A DNA stretch of 64,000 bases, taken from Novakomyces olei (lineage: Eukaryota; Ascomycota; Novakomycetes; Novakomycetales; Novakomycetaceae). Made by a program: the position numbers and the translations under genes. The notes beneath the pieces were generated by a model. It was not told the DNA's origin and did not search any database. It saw only the letters and a list, made by a program, of their open reading frames with translations. The DNA is taken from assembly GCA_016906335.1 (NCBI GenBank), contig JADEYG010000001.1, forward strand, positions 1,674,001-1,738,000. Reading direction: 5' to 3'. Of this stretch, positions 54,466 to 64,000 are shown one piece after another; the first letter of the stretch is position 1, and every line of letters starts with the position of its first letter.

Positions 54466-55141
54466 TCAGGGCAAGAATAAGAGGACAAAAATACTAAAGG
54501 AGCGGCATGTAAGCTTCATTCAGATTCGAGACACGGACAAAGATCCATTGTTTGCTCATTGCCTATTTTATCACTTTAGCTTTAGTGCGATCTTCCGGGA
54601 AGGGAGAAGAGGCGCTATATATATATTACGTAATTCTTATGCGGGCTTTATTCTTGCCGTCGGCCCTTTAAGATGCTTATCTTAGAAACCCTAACCCTAA
54701 GCGTGATGACACTTGAATAAACGCCGACCCCAGCAAATCTCCGCGAGAAAATTCACGAGACAGTGGAAGATTGCTTAAATGGAATATTACCATAACATTA
54801 AAGCTTTAAATTTACGGTTACTTGAACGGTTTATCTATTTCAACGTCCCCATATTTCTTCTCCCTTTATTGTTGTTCGAACTGGAACAAAATTATGTTCC
54901 TACGAAAAGACGTGCTGGGCCAAAGCCGCGCGCAGATAGAGCGCCGACGGTAATATGCATTTAGGATGAGCAACGCACTAGGGCACATGTTCCTGCGGGT
55001 TGAAGTGCCTAAAACATCGATTTTCAGTCTGTTACTACCGTACCCATACTATTACCTGTTTCCAGGACTGGCATCGAAACAAATCAGCGTAACACTCTTT
55101 GTAGAGATTTAATTATATACTGTGTAATGGGCGAACTGAAT
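54466..55141. other. Intergenic region
   Basis: Contains a telobox pair (54687-54700, AACCCTAACCCTAA). A 61-codon plus-strand frame at 54779-54964 has no support. Confidence 0.5.
54687..54700 (-). promoter_or_regulatory. Telobox pair
   Basis: AACCCTAACCCTAA, 222 bp upstream of the cupin gene ATG. Confidence 0.4.
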
Positions 55142-55954
55142 TCATACATCTTCATCAGTTATACCATCAACTCCGGGCCAGTCTTGCGTATCTTTATTAG
55201 CCCATTGCGCCACTAATTTAACAATCTCGGCAACCTTATCGATTTCCTCCAACTTCATCCCAACTCTTTTCAAGCCACGAAGATGCCAAAGTGTAGGGTT
55301 ATGCAAACCTTGGCACATAATGCCAGGCACAACGACAAGCTCGGTTTCCAAGCTGTTGAGTATCTGTAAGTCCGAGAGAAAAAGACCATAGATTACGTTT
55401 TTTTCCAACCAATCAAAACTGTCTGCATGACTACCAAATTGTTCAAAAATTGCTGGTAGAGTATGTTGGTATATTGACTGAAGGAACTTGGTCCCCCGCT
55501 CTTCTATCGCATCGTCTAATTTGTAGTCTTTCCTGTGCGATAAGCATTTCGTCTGGAGACCATTCAAATATTTAATTAGCAAAAAGCATAATTTCATACT
55601 GATGAAAGTCGGCTTCTACATCTTCAGCGCGTTCGACTTTTGCCAGCGAAGCGACTGCCTCTATCACCAACGGAATGCCGACAATGGTCCATATTTTGAA
55701 AAATAGTTCACGAAAGCGTCGAGAGAGCCGCCGTCGTTCTTCCGTATTTTGGAATTCCGTTTGCTTCGTTAAATATTGGTATAAGTCGGCAATATTTGCG
55801 GACCGCGAACAAGCAATTAATGAGACTGCCTGAATTTAATTAATACAATAAATGCCGGCTTGACATGAACTTACGACAGAATAAACCAAGCATCAGAGGC
55901 TATTGACTCCGGCGAATGCGCTTTAAGCTGGTCAAAAAGATCGGTCAAAGACAT
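55142..55954 (-). CDS. Carboxymuconolactone decarboxylase-like protein
   Basis: Three exons are visible (55954-55875, 55829-55600, 55532-55142). Exon 1 starts MSLTDLFDQLKAHSPES and ends AWFILS. Exon 2 reads AVSLIACSRSANIADLYQYL. Exon 3 carries NVIYGLFLSDLQILNSLETELVVV and IMCQGLHNPTLWHLRGLKR, typical of fungal AhpD/carboxymuconolactone decarboxylase-like proteins. The exon 2-3 junction (67-nt intron) is in phase. The exon 1-2 junction has good GTAAGT and TTCAG signals but leaves the frame short by one base. Either the true junction differs, the sequence has an error, or the gene is freshly broken. About 233 residues if intact. Role unknown, perhaps peroxide or lactone chemistry. Confidence 0.7.
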
Positions 55955-56671
55955 AATGAAACTTGATAATTGTCTATTCTGGACTTTGCGTATGTTTCAC
56001 ACCTTTTGTAAACGTTTTATGGATCCTGAAATATAAAATGGACTAAAATTTAATATATTGTACACATCCTCTTCAAACATTTTTAGCCGAGATGCTGCTG
56101 TTGGCGATCCAGAGATTCTAAAAATAGGAAAAATACACTGATTCAACGAGCTTAATCCTTTCCACTGCGCAGAGATTATGTTACTGAAGTGAAACGCAAC
56201 TAAATGCCTCGGAATAACATGAATTATTCCGCGACTTTAATCATTTGTTAGGGTCAGCTTTTTTGAGATCATATACTACTATATGACGGTAACATAAACC
56301 TTCAAATTGCATATAGCTTAATCACATTCTCTCAATTTTTAATTTACTCTGTTTCGCCTAAATTGGGTCCAGCGCCATGATAAGCATGATGCACCAACAC
56401 CAACGGTCGTCGTGCATAATGCCCGCAGCATCGATAAAAATACTTTAATTACTTATATGTCGGACAAAATCTATATTTCTACAAATATTAGTCCAAAGGA
56501 TTAGGGTTTATGTCCGCTACTAGCTCTGCTTAAAATGAATCCTACATTTTTAACCAAAACCTTAAGAGTCTATCACGACCAAAATTCAGTTTTTGCACAC
56601 GAAAACTTGTAACGTGGGATGCATTTAATATTTATATAGCTTGGATACCCATTTCCCCCCAAAACGAAATT
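55955..56671. other. Divergent intergenic region
   Basis: AT-rich DNA between the CMD-like gene and the deaminase. It contains TTAGGGTTT at 56501-56509 and the ACGTGGGA element at 56612-56619. No gene. Confidence 0.6.
56612..56619 (-). promoter_or_regulatory. TCCCACGT element
   Basis: Exact octamer (ACGTGGGA on the plus strand) 53 bp upstream of the deaminase ATG and just before a TTTATATAG tract. Its orientation relative to the gene is opposite to the cluster copies. Confidence 0.4.
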
Positions 56672-57721
56672 ATGACTGTCGCCGAAATAGAGCGCCTTGA
56701 GCGTATTTGTCATGCGATACCAAAAGTGGAACTTCATTGCCATTTGTTGGGAACGTTGCGCCGAACAACTTTTCGATCTTTAAATAGAAAAGCCGGAAAT
56801 CCTCTTAGTGATACCGAGATTGATCAGTTTTACACTAGAGACGAAAAGCCAATTGGGGTTTTAAGGATTTTGCGAGCACTGGAATCAGATTTGATAACAG
56901 ACCCATCAGATCTTTGCAGAATAACTGAAGAATACCTCGAGGACGCTCAGGCACATAATGTGTTCTATACAGAGTTTTTTTGGAATCCAACTGGTTCAGT
57001 ACGCGCGGGTTGGTTTTCATATGATCAAGGTCAAAAAGCCATCACTGACGCTATTCGCAAAAGCAAAACCAGAATCGGAATTTCTGGCCGATTAATACCT
57101 GCCATTGATCGGGAGGCCGATCCAGAGGAGGCAATAAAACTTGTTAACTGGATGATACAATACCGGGATCCTCTAGTCATTGGATTAGGCATTGATTACA
57201 ATGAGGTTAATCATCCACCTGATCTTTTTGTGGAAGCTTACAAACGTGCGCGAACTGCAGGCTTTTTTACTACAGCTCATGCAGGAGAGTTTGGTTCTCC
57301 CTGGACAAACATTGAAACAGCTCTCACTCAACTTGAAGTAAGCAGAGTCGATCATGGGTATACTGTAATTGATAACCCAGACCTTGTCCAGCACTGTTTG
57401 GATAATGATATTATATTCACAGTGGTTCCAACTAATTCGTTTTACCTTCGAACATTAGATCCTTCTGTTTGGGCACAACGACATCCTATTCGTGAGATGG
57501 TTCGTCTCGGTCTAAGAGTACATCCAAACACAGATGATCCGACTTATCATCGGACAACGCCAACAAAGTCGTGGCTTATGATGCTTACTGAGTTCAATTG
57601 CTCTGTCGCTGATCTCAAGCAATTTTGTTTAAACGGAATCGACGGCGCTTGGGTACCTTTGCGAACAAAAAATATTTGGCAACAACAATGCTTGAAATTT
57701 TTTGATGATTTAGAGATATAA
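56672..57721 (+). CDS. Adenosine deaminase-family protein
   Basis: Intronless, 349 residues. It is a metal-dependent amidohydrolase of the adenosine/adenine deaminase family. The zinc ligands His22 and His24 (KVELHCHLLGT), His203 with catalytic Glu206 (TTAHAGEFG), His228 (VDHGY) and the paired Asp288/289 (HPNTDDP) are all in place. Family members usually read SLNTDDP or SINTDDP at the last motif; the His-Pro here may reflect another substrate. It could deaminate adenosine, adenine or a modified purine. Its neighbours are a Dal5-type transporter and a Zn2Cys6 regulator, fitting nitrogen scavenging. It shares a promoter octamer with the 26-39 kb cluster. Confidence 0.9.
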   Translation: MTVAEIERLERICHAIPKVELHCHLLGTLRRTTFRSLNRKAGNPLSDTEIDQFYTRDEKPIGVLRILRALESDLITDPSDLCRITEEYLEDAQAHNVFYTEFFWNPTGSVRAGWFSYDQGQKAITDAIRKSKTRIGISGRLIPAIDREADPEEAIKLVNWMIQYRDPLVIGLGIDYNEVNHPPDLFVEAYKRARTAGFFTTAHAGEFGSPWTNIETALTQLEVSRVDHGYTVIDNPDLVQHCLDNDIIFTVVPTNSFYLRTLDPSVWAQRHPIREMVRLGLRVHPNTDDPTYHRTTPTKSWLMMLTEFNCSVADLKQFCLNGIDGAWVPLRTKNIWQQQCLKFFDDLEI

Positions 57722-57893
57722 TCCCATCGGGCAGAAGCCGTCTCGTGCATTTAGTATATATTGATTAAAGCGCAGTGGGAAAAATTGTACGGATTTGTTT
57801 ACATACGTGTCTTATTATATATATATTTCATTTACACAACAGAAATTCAGCTTCAATTAATCGCCACAAGAAATGAAATTAGATTGTTGCCCA

Positions 57894-59414
57894 CTAGAGC
57901 TTGTACCTGAACTCTGGGTCTTGCTTGTCTGTCAAGTCAGAAGCGTTCGGAGGCAGAGAGCTAGATGATGCAACCTTTCTCCGATTTTCCCACATCAGAT
58001 AACATCTCAGAACCGCACCAAAGAGAATAGTTAAACAAAAACAAATAATCATAGCCTTGAAAGAGGTCTCATAGCGTGGAGCTTCAGAATTTCTGAAAAG
58101 CTGAGGCGCACCAATATTGCAAGCACTAGACTGTTAGAAATACGCGATATATATAAAAAGACAAATGATTTGAACTTCTAAACAAAATGTAAATTTCAGA
58201 ACAGCTTACCAGTATATTATAAACATCAATGCCGTGGCAGAGTTTCGCTTCGTGGCACCAATAAAGTTCCCTCCGAGAATAGCAAGTACACTGGGAAACG
58301 TTGCTGGCTGCACCTGCAAGAGATAGTATCCAAACAGTCGCAGTCCTTTAGCATGAGACGGAACTCTATAAATTATGATTGCCCCGGCAATAGGCAAGAT
58401 TACAGAGGCAATAATGACAAGACATCGCATATTTTTCCATTTACTGGCAACAAATCCCGCGCTAACAATTGCAATCCATGTAATAACAGAAGCAGGAACC
58501 ATCAGCAATGTAGTCTCAATTGATGTATAGCCAAAGCCATCAACAATGATAAAACCATATGATAGAATAGCGCCATTAGGCAAGATGGAAAGAACAGTGA
58601 TGCCAGCGAGCAGCCAAAACTGGATATCAGTAACGCATTCCAACAGCTGAGACCAGTTCCATTCGCTTTTAATGGGCTCCTTTACTTGAACACGAGCATG
58701 AATTTCCTTCTCTTCCGCCGTTAAAAAGCGAGCTGTTTGTGGGCTGTCCGGAAGCAAAAAAAAGATCAAAATTCCCCAGGCTACAGTAACGCAGCCTTCC
58801 ACAATAAAAATGTACCTCCAAGACGAGGTGCCACCATTAATATGACCTAATCCAAAGGCAACAAAACTGGATACGATCCCGCCAAAATCGTTTCCTGCCC
58901 ACCAAATACCCGTGCGCAAAGGTTGCTGGCGAGAAGACCACCATGTAGATGAAATAAGAACGAATATAGGACTAATTCCGGATTCCAAAAGTCCCGAGAA
59001 GAATCGAGCGGCTAACAGTCCGGAGTAAGAATGGCAGGCGGAGGTTGCCGCTAAGACTACACCCCACAAAACCAAAAGTGTACCTGTTAACTTTCCAATA
59101 GGCAAGACTTGCACGAGACGAGCAATTGGCATATTTCCCAGTAAAAATCCAAAGTAAAAAATTGCCGATACCCAGGAATAAGCTTGCCCGTGTAGATTAT
59201 TGTCAGTGCGCAAGTCAAAAACTGCCGCCGCACTGAGCGAAAGTTTGTCCATAAATTGTAACGAATAGGTGAGGAAAAGAAGTGGTAATAAGTTAAGGTC
59301 AATTTTTCTTGTTATAATCTTCCATTTCTGAGCATCAACTGATGAAACGTCGCCTTCAACCTCGTTCTCGCGCAGTTTGTCGTCGACTACGATATCAATC
59401 GATTTAGTCGTCAT
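57894..59414 (-). CDS. MFS transporter, Dal5-type (second)
   Basis: Two exons (59414-58210, 58125-57894) give 478 residues. The junction restores FIIYCACNIGAPQLFRNSEAPRYETSF, matching the family's usual NIIGPQLF-EAPRY segment. It is an ACS-family permease: DLNLLPLLFLTYSLQFMDKLSLSAAA in TM1, FYFGFLLGNMPIARLVQVLP, LAARFFSGLLESGISP and SWRYIFIVEGCVTVAWGILIFF. Twelve helices fit. Allantoate, ureidosuccinate or similar anions are typical substrates; the adjacent deaminase suggests purine-related nitrogen compounds, by inference. It is only distantly similar to the permease at 35-37 kb and has a different intron pattern. The two genes converge, with 172 bp between their stops. Confidence 0.92.
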
Positions 59415-59827
59415 TTTGAGACAGAACACCAAGAGGGTAACGAGCCGAAAAATCAATGAATGATCAAAAATAAAGTAAACACTAGAAGTCCTTGACTATC
59501 CTCCGTCTCAAATCCTAAATCGATCCCGGCAATTTGTTGTTCGACAGACTTTAAAATAATCATGGCATGATAAGCCAATTTATATGTGTTATGGTCATCT
59601 TTATTTATTAGACGGAAAATATCTTATCGCTCGGAAAATTATTGGATTTACCGAAACGTGGGCTATTTATCCGGAAGTTATCCAAAAACTTAACCCTGGC
59701 CCTGCCTGATAAGTCAAGGTTCTATGCCTACAAAGTTTAGGACACATAGGAAAAAGGCACATAAACTAATTATACAATAGAGCTGAAGTGTATACCAATG
59801 CTATAGACAATTCTTAGATAAATATGT
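59415..59827. other. Intergenic region
   Basis: Promoter of the second MFS gene. It contains ACGTGGGC at 59656-59663, one base from the shared octamer. No gene. Confidence 0.55.
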
Positions 59828-61344
59828 TTAAGAAACAAGGCCAGGATACTTTGCACGCAGGGAATCTATGATCAAATTATCCGCTGGAATCGAGCTTCTA
59901 ATGCCGTCCCAGAGCTCTTGGGCCAACACGCCCAATGTGTGGCTAGCATGCGTAGTGTTATCACTTACTGTGTTGAAATAGTGGCAGACCTTCCGTATTC
60001 GATCGTCTAAATTGAAATTTTTGCAGATCTGATGAGAGTGATAGTTCATCCGAATATGCATGAGAACACAGAGCGCATAAAACAAGATGATGAAATAATT
60101 TCTGGTGAATGCGAGTTGGTAACGCTGTCGGTTAGGAAAATCCTGCATGGCTAGAGCGATGAGACGCACTGCATGAGTGCACACAAAGTTCAGGTCCCGT
60201 TTAATATCAGTGAAACAATTGCGAAAGGGTCGAAAAAGTAAAAGCTGTGATAAATAATATGGTATTTCCACCATAAAGCCCATTTGCTGGGCAAAGAGGT
60301 ACTGCCATTCTTCACGCCACTGTTCCAAATCATTGTAATGCAAGCAATCGAAATTTTTTGCACTTAAATGCCGAAATAAAATGCTGTACAATGCCACTTC
60401 TGCAATAGTTCGGCCGTCTCGCGCAGTCGACAGAACGGAATTAAAAATACACAATCCGTAGTTTAAGTCATCATCAGGAATATTGCAAGGTCTACCAGAT
60501 GTCACTGAAGCCCTAATGTGTACAAGAACAAGTCTGTTCCAAGCACGAAACCGTTTCACAGCAACGCTCTGTTCCGGGATAGAAAGTGAAAATATATCGA
60601 CGACATTGCGTTCGCGAAGCCAATCGTTAGAAATACAGCAGTTTATGCCGTGGGCACTAATTAGCCATGAATCGATATTGACAGTGGGCATCTCGTATGG
60701 GCAAGATGAGAGAAGCACAAACATTAGCACTTGCTCAAATGACTGCTCCAAAGAAAAGACTGTTGCCCCCATCGACTCTATAATCTTTTTTTCCAAACGT
60801 TTGATATTGTCGCCGTCACGTATTTCCACGGGCAGGGATTGCATACCGATCCAGAGGCACAAATACAGGAGCAAGCTACTTGCTTCAAGTTCACGCCAAG
60901 TTACGCTGCTGATATCGCCCAGTAAATTTGAATTATACTCCTCAAAACTGAAGGTAAATAAAAACTTTTGTTAAAGCATAAATAATCCAAAGACAAACCT
61001 CTGCAAAGCATGAGCAATCAGGCTTTTGGAAAGACTCAAACCTGGAGCGAAGCCGATTTCCCGGATGCTCGATGATTTGTTTACCATAATAGACGAGGTG
61101 TTTAAATCCACAGCTGTACTATCTGTTAGACCATCCAACTATACTGAACCTACCCTTGTCCCTGATTGAAAGGCAAATTCAAGAACGAGCACGCAATTTC
61201 CTTTGTAGCGCACCTCCGGCATGTCATTTTAGTGGATTCCTCCATCCAAAGCCATTCACATTTTACTTTTGAGGCCTGACAAGCTTGGCATGCCGTGTTT
61301 GGTCGTCTTTTAAGTTTCGACTTTGAGATGCGTGAGCCAAACAT
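59828..61344 (-). CDS. Zn2Cys6 transcription factor
   Basis: Three exons (61344-61154, 61118-60999, 60947-59828) give about 476 residues from the ATG at 61344. The N-terminal binuclear cluster is complete: Cys-X2-Cys-X6-Cys-X12-Cys-X2-Cys-X6-Cys within TACQACQASKVKCEW to CRRCATKEIACSF, preceded by basic KSKLKRRPN. The remainder is helical and resembles the fungal-specific middle homology region (FRAWNRLVLVHI, QWREEWQYLFAQQMG). The first intron is only 35 nt by the phase-consistent reading, so that boundary is uncertain. As a nuclear activator next to a permease and deaminase it may control this neighbourhood; that is inferred from position only. Confidence 0.85.
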
Positions 61345-61702
61345 CTTTGGGCATTGTTGCGCTAAGCTGCAACTCAATCAACAAGCTTAACAGAATGCCT
61401 CGTAAAATAATACTAAAGCTCGACGTAATGCAAATTCAGTCGCGCGTACTTTAAATTTAGTGTTCAACATTCAGGGTTAGTTAGGGTTAGGTTATCGTTC
61501 TCCCTCGCAAGCCGATATAATATAAACAGCTATTGTAATAGCGTAATAGCATTATAACACCAGTCAGGGTTAGTCAGGGTAAAGCCGAAAATGCGAAGGG
61601 CCGAAGTCCGAAACGTCGGTGAATTCGGTCCGATTTTACGTGTACACTATATTATAGACGTGGAGGCACAAAAGTACCAAGTCAGTCAAGGACAATTTAA
61701 TA
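61345..61702. other. Divergent promoter region with teloboxes
   Basis: Between the regulator and the short-chain dehydrogenase. It has GGGTTAGTTAGGGTTAGG at 61474-61491 and two GTCAGGGT units at 61563-61580. No gene. Confidence 0.6.
61474..61491 (+). promoter_or_regulatory. Double telobox
   Basis: Same GGGTTAG-T-TAGGGTTAG arrangement as at 2411-2427, again between divergent genes. Confidence 0.45.
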
Positions 61703-62662
61703 ATGGGTTTCGTGTATTCTCAGCTGTTTGTAACGCCGCCATATCCTACGACCCTGTTTACAGGAAAGACCGTCATAGTCACCGGTTCAAATGTTGGTTT
61801 AGGAAAAGAAGCTGCACGCCATTTTGCGCGGCTGAAGGCATCTCGCGTGATTCTGGCTGTTCGCAATCTGAGTGCAGGAGAGGCGGCCAAAAAAGACATT
61901 GAGCAGTCTACTGACTGTGGCAGTGATATTGTGCAAGTCTGGCATCTTGATCTAGCCTCTTACGACTCTGTCAAGGCATTTGCGAAAAAGGTGCAAGACA
62001 AGCTTCCACGTCTGGATGCCGTGGTCGAGAACGCGGGAATTGCACCAACAAAATACGACGTAGCTGAAGGCCATGAGCGTACTATCACAGTGAACGTGAT
62101 TAGTACATTCCTGTTGGCTTTACTATTGATTCCTAAGCTTAAAGCGACAGCGTCTCAGTTCAATACTTTGCCACACTTGACAATTGTGTCTAGCGAAGTT
62201 CATGGCTGGGCCAAATTCCCTGAGCGCTCGGCCAAGAACATTTTCGCTGCTCTTGACAATAGAGATGCAGATATGGGAGACCGGTATCAGTTGAGTAAAT
62301 TGCTAGAAGTATTGGTTGTCCGGCAACTGACTCCCAAACTCGCCGGTACCGGAATTGTTTTGAACATGCTTAACCCTGGCTTATGCCACTCCCAACTCGC
62401 ACGCGATTTCACCGGTGTCACTTTACATGTTTTAAAGTTTTTCTTGGCTCGGACAACTGAGGTTGGAAGCCGAACACTAGTTGCTGCCGCCTCGGCTGGG
62501 CAAGAATCGAATGGGAAATACATGTGTGATAGCGTGGTTAAAGACGATAGTCTTTCAAACTTTGTTACTAGTGACGAAGGTAAAGACGTCTCCGTAAAGG
62601 TGTGGGACGAATTGCTTGAAATCTTAGAAAAGATTCAGCCGGGGATCAGTGAGTCGTACTAG
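61703..62662 (+). CDS. Short-chain dehydrogenase/reductase
   Basis: Intronless, 319 residues, related to retinol dehydrogenase/WW-domain oxidoreductase-like fungal SDRs. The cofactor motif TGSNVGLG is at 28-35, with VVENAG near 107-112. The catalytic serine is in IVSSEVHGW and the YxxxK pair is Tyr195/Lys199 (DRYQLSK). LNPGLCHSQLA follows. NADP(H) preference is suggested by VRNLSAGEAA after the second strand. Substrate unknown; fungal relatives often sit in secondary-metabolism or detoxification clusters. A short hydrophobic N-terminus precedes the Rossmann fold without a clear signal. Confidence 0.92.
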   Translation: MGFVYSQLFVTPPYPTTLFTGKTVIVTGSNVGLGKEAARHFARLKASRVILAVRNLSAGEAAKKDIEQSTDCGSDIVQVWHLDLASYDSVKAFAKKVQDKLPRLDAVVENAGIAPTKYDVAEGHERTITVNVISTFLLALLLIPKLKATASQFNTLPHLTIVSSEVHGWAKFPERSAKNIFAALDNRDADMGDRYQLSKLLEVLVVRQLTPKLAGTGIVLNMLNPGLCHSQLARDFTGVTLHVLKFFLARTTEVGSRTLVAAASAGQESNGKYMCDSVVKDDSLSNFVTSDEGKDVSVKVWDELLEILEKIQPGISESY

Positions 62663-62905
62663 ATATAAAGCTCGATGATTTATACATACATTCAGCGCTT
62701 TTGAATGTTGTAATTAGAGCTGGGATTAGAGTACAAGATTGTTAGAGCCTTTCCTTATTATACATACGATAATTATGTTTGAAAAGACCTTTTTAGTAGA
62801 AAAAAAAAATGTTGATATTGCCATTGCCAAAGTCAGTGTAACAGATACAATCATCGGCCTCTATCGATTATACTTTTCTTATTGTCTATTTTTGAACACG
62901 TTTAC

Positions 62906-64000
62906 TTATAAGGACAAATTTGGCTGTGTGTTTATGACTCGGAGCAGTGTGCGCATGTGATGCTTGCCCCCTCGGTTTGCACGATTGTAAAAAGGCACAA
63001 AGCGTAAATCGAATTTAGACGACCAAGTTCGTGGCTGGGTGGAAAATGGCTTAACGTTATCGAGCCCGAAAATAGGATCAGGCTTGCTAGGTAGCAGACT
63101 CCGTCCGCCACCTATAGCTCTGATAAAAATTATTCCAGTTTCCTCATCACGCTCGGTCGCAAGCTCTGAAGCAATATCAAGACCCGTCAGCCGGTAATCT
63201 TGGTCAGCGTCATCAGTCGGATTATCAACGTCTTCGATGCAATACACGAGAGGCCCGTAAGCGATACCAACCACGTTTTGACCAGTTTCAGCAGGCGGGT
63301 AAATCAGTCGTGGTCGCAACTCTAGTTCAATCGTAATGCTGCCCTGGGCATTGGCAATTTGCAGATAGCCACCATCGGGTAAAAGCGTTGCTTGAGACTC
63401 GGCGTTATCTATCTCCACACAAAACTTGTTTCGAGCCCACAGTGGGATTCTCACCCGTAGCTCAACGACACAATTTTCAACTTGCTGCTCAACATTGATC
63501 TCAACACGGCCCGAGTAAGGGTAATCCGATATGATGGATACATGCGCCAGACGTGTCCGTATGTCCATACTCGCAAACGCGTGAATACGAACAATGCTAT
63601 CATTTTCCTTTGTGTCCCAAAAGTATCCGGAAATAATGGCAAGGGTGCGCAGTAAATTGGGCGGGCAGCAGGCACACATGAACCAGGAATGCCGTTCACA
63701 GGGCTCTCCAGGCCCAGAAGCAAGAGGATTACAATAGCTGAAAGCTTGGCCAGAGCAATCATAACTGCCCAGCACTGTATTGTACAAGGCAAGTTCCAGT
63801 ATATCTCCATACTCACAGTGCTCTTGAATTTGGAAAAGTCGCTGTGCCACCATCAGTACACCAATACTAGCACAAGTCTCGGCGTAACATCCTCCTTCTG
63901 CGTTAGACTGGGGTAGGTAATAATCGAGGTGAAATCCCTCCCATTTCGATATCGAGCCAATGCCGCCGGTAACATACATCTTCTTCCCCACCATATTTCC
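62906..64000 (-). CDS. GH127 beta-L-arabinofuranosidase, 3' part
   Basis: The frame is open to the window edge, so only the C-terminal 364 or so residues are present. It is the DUF1680/GH127 family: MYVTGGIGS, GGCYAETCASIGVLMVAQRL with the conserved Glu, LELALYNTVLGSYDCSG, YCNPLASGPG and WFMCACCPPNLLRTLA with the zinc-bound and nucleophilic cysteines. A beta-rich C-terminal half follows (VELRVRIPLWA, YGPLVYCIEDVDNP). These enzymes release L-arabinofuranose from plant glycans or glycoproteins. The absence of introns in this part is normal here. Location cannot be judged without the N-terminus. Confidence 0.9.
   Translation of the reverse strand, partial: GNMVGKKMYVTGGIGSISKWEGFHLDYYLPQSNAEGGCYAETCASIGVLMVAQRLFQIQEHCEYGDILELALYNTVLGSYDCSGQAFSYCNPLASGPGEPCERHSWFMCACCPPNLLRTLAIISGYFWDTKENDSIVRIHAFASMDIRTRLAHVSIISDYPYSGRVEINVEQQVENCVVELRVRIPLWARNKFCVEIDNAESQATLLPDGGYLQIANAQGSITIELELRPRLIYPPAETGQNVVGIAYGPLVYCIEDVDNPTDDADQDYRLTGLDIASELATERDEETGIIFIRAIGGGRSLLPSKPDPIFGLDNVKPFSTQPRTWSSKFDLRFVPFYNRANRGGKHHMRTLLRVINTQPNLSL

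Overview
The window is nuclear DNA of an ascomycete fungus. Genes carry many short GT-AG introns (mostly 35-70 nt) with CTAAC/CTAAT/CTGAC-like branch sites close to the 3' splice site. The gene set is typically fungal: VPS27, cytochrome c heme lyase, pyruvate decarboxylase, an exo-beta-1,3-glucanase, Dal5-type transporters and a Zn2Cys6 regulator. Dynactin p25 and a SARAF homologue occur together with a budding-yeast-like gene layout, which suggests an early-diverging ascomycete (Lipomyces-, Trigonopsis- or Taphrinomycotina-like). That placement is inference. I found no rRNA, tRNA, CRISPR array or intact mobile element.

Region 0.2-25.4 kb is core housekeeping: VPS27, eIF2B gamma, glutamate decarboxylase, a zinc alcohol dehydrogenase, a 955-residue secreted protein, cytochrome c heme lyase, dynactin p25, an orphan protein, a membrane-anchored GH5 glucanase, mitochondrial malate dehydrogenase, a SARAF homologue, a FUN14 protein hidden in three small exons, and a carnitine acetyltransferase whose two in-frame starts suggest mitochondrial/peroxisomal dual targeting.

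Region 25.9-38.9 kb looks like a catabolic gene cluster: two luciferase-like flavin monooxygenases, a Baeyer-Villiger-type monooxygenase, an MDR reductase, a class III aminotransferase and a Dal5-type transporter. Several of these promoters share the element TCCCACGT, which also occurs upstream of an adenosine deaminase-like gene near 56.6 kb.

Region 39.5-46.9 kb returns to general genes: a SYLF-domain protein, pyruvate decarboxylase and an NCS1 (Fur4/Dal4-type) permease. Region 48.5-55.9 kb is accessory: a beta-helix protein, a thaumatin-like protein and a GH128-like hydrolase, all without signal peptides, then a decayed nitronate monooxygenase, a cupin-like protein and a carboxymuconolactone decarboxylase-like gene with a frame problem. 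Region 56.6-64 kb holds the deaminase, another Dal5-type transporter, a Zn2Cys6 regulator, a short-chain dehydrogenase and the 3' part of a GH127 arabinofuranosidase cut by the window edge.

Intergenic DNA repeatedly carries telomere-like TTAGGG (telobox) motifs. Exon coordinates were worked out by hand from splice signals, reading phase and family similarity. No alignments were run.
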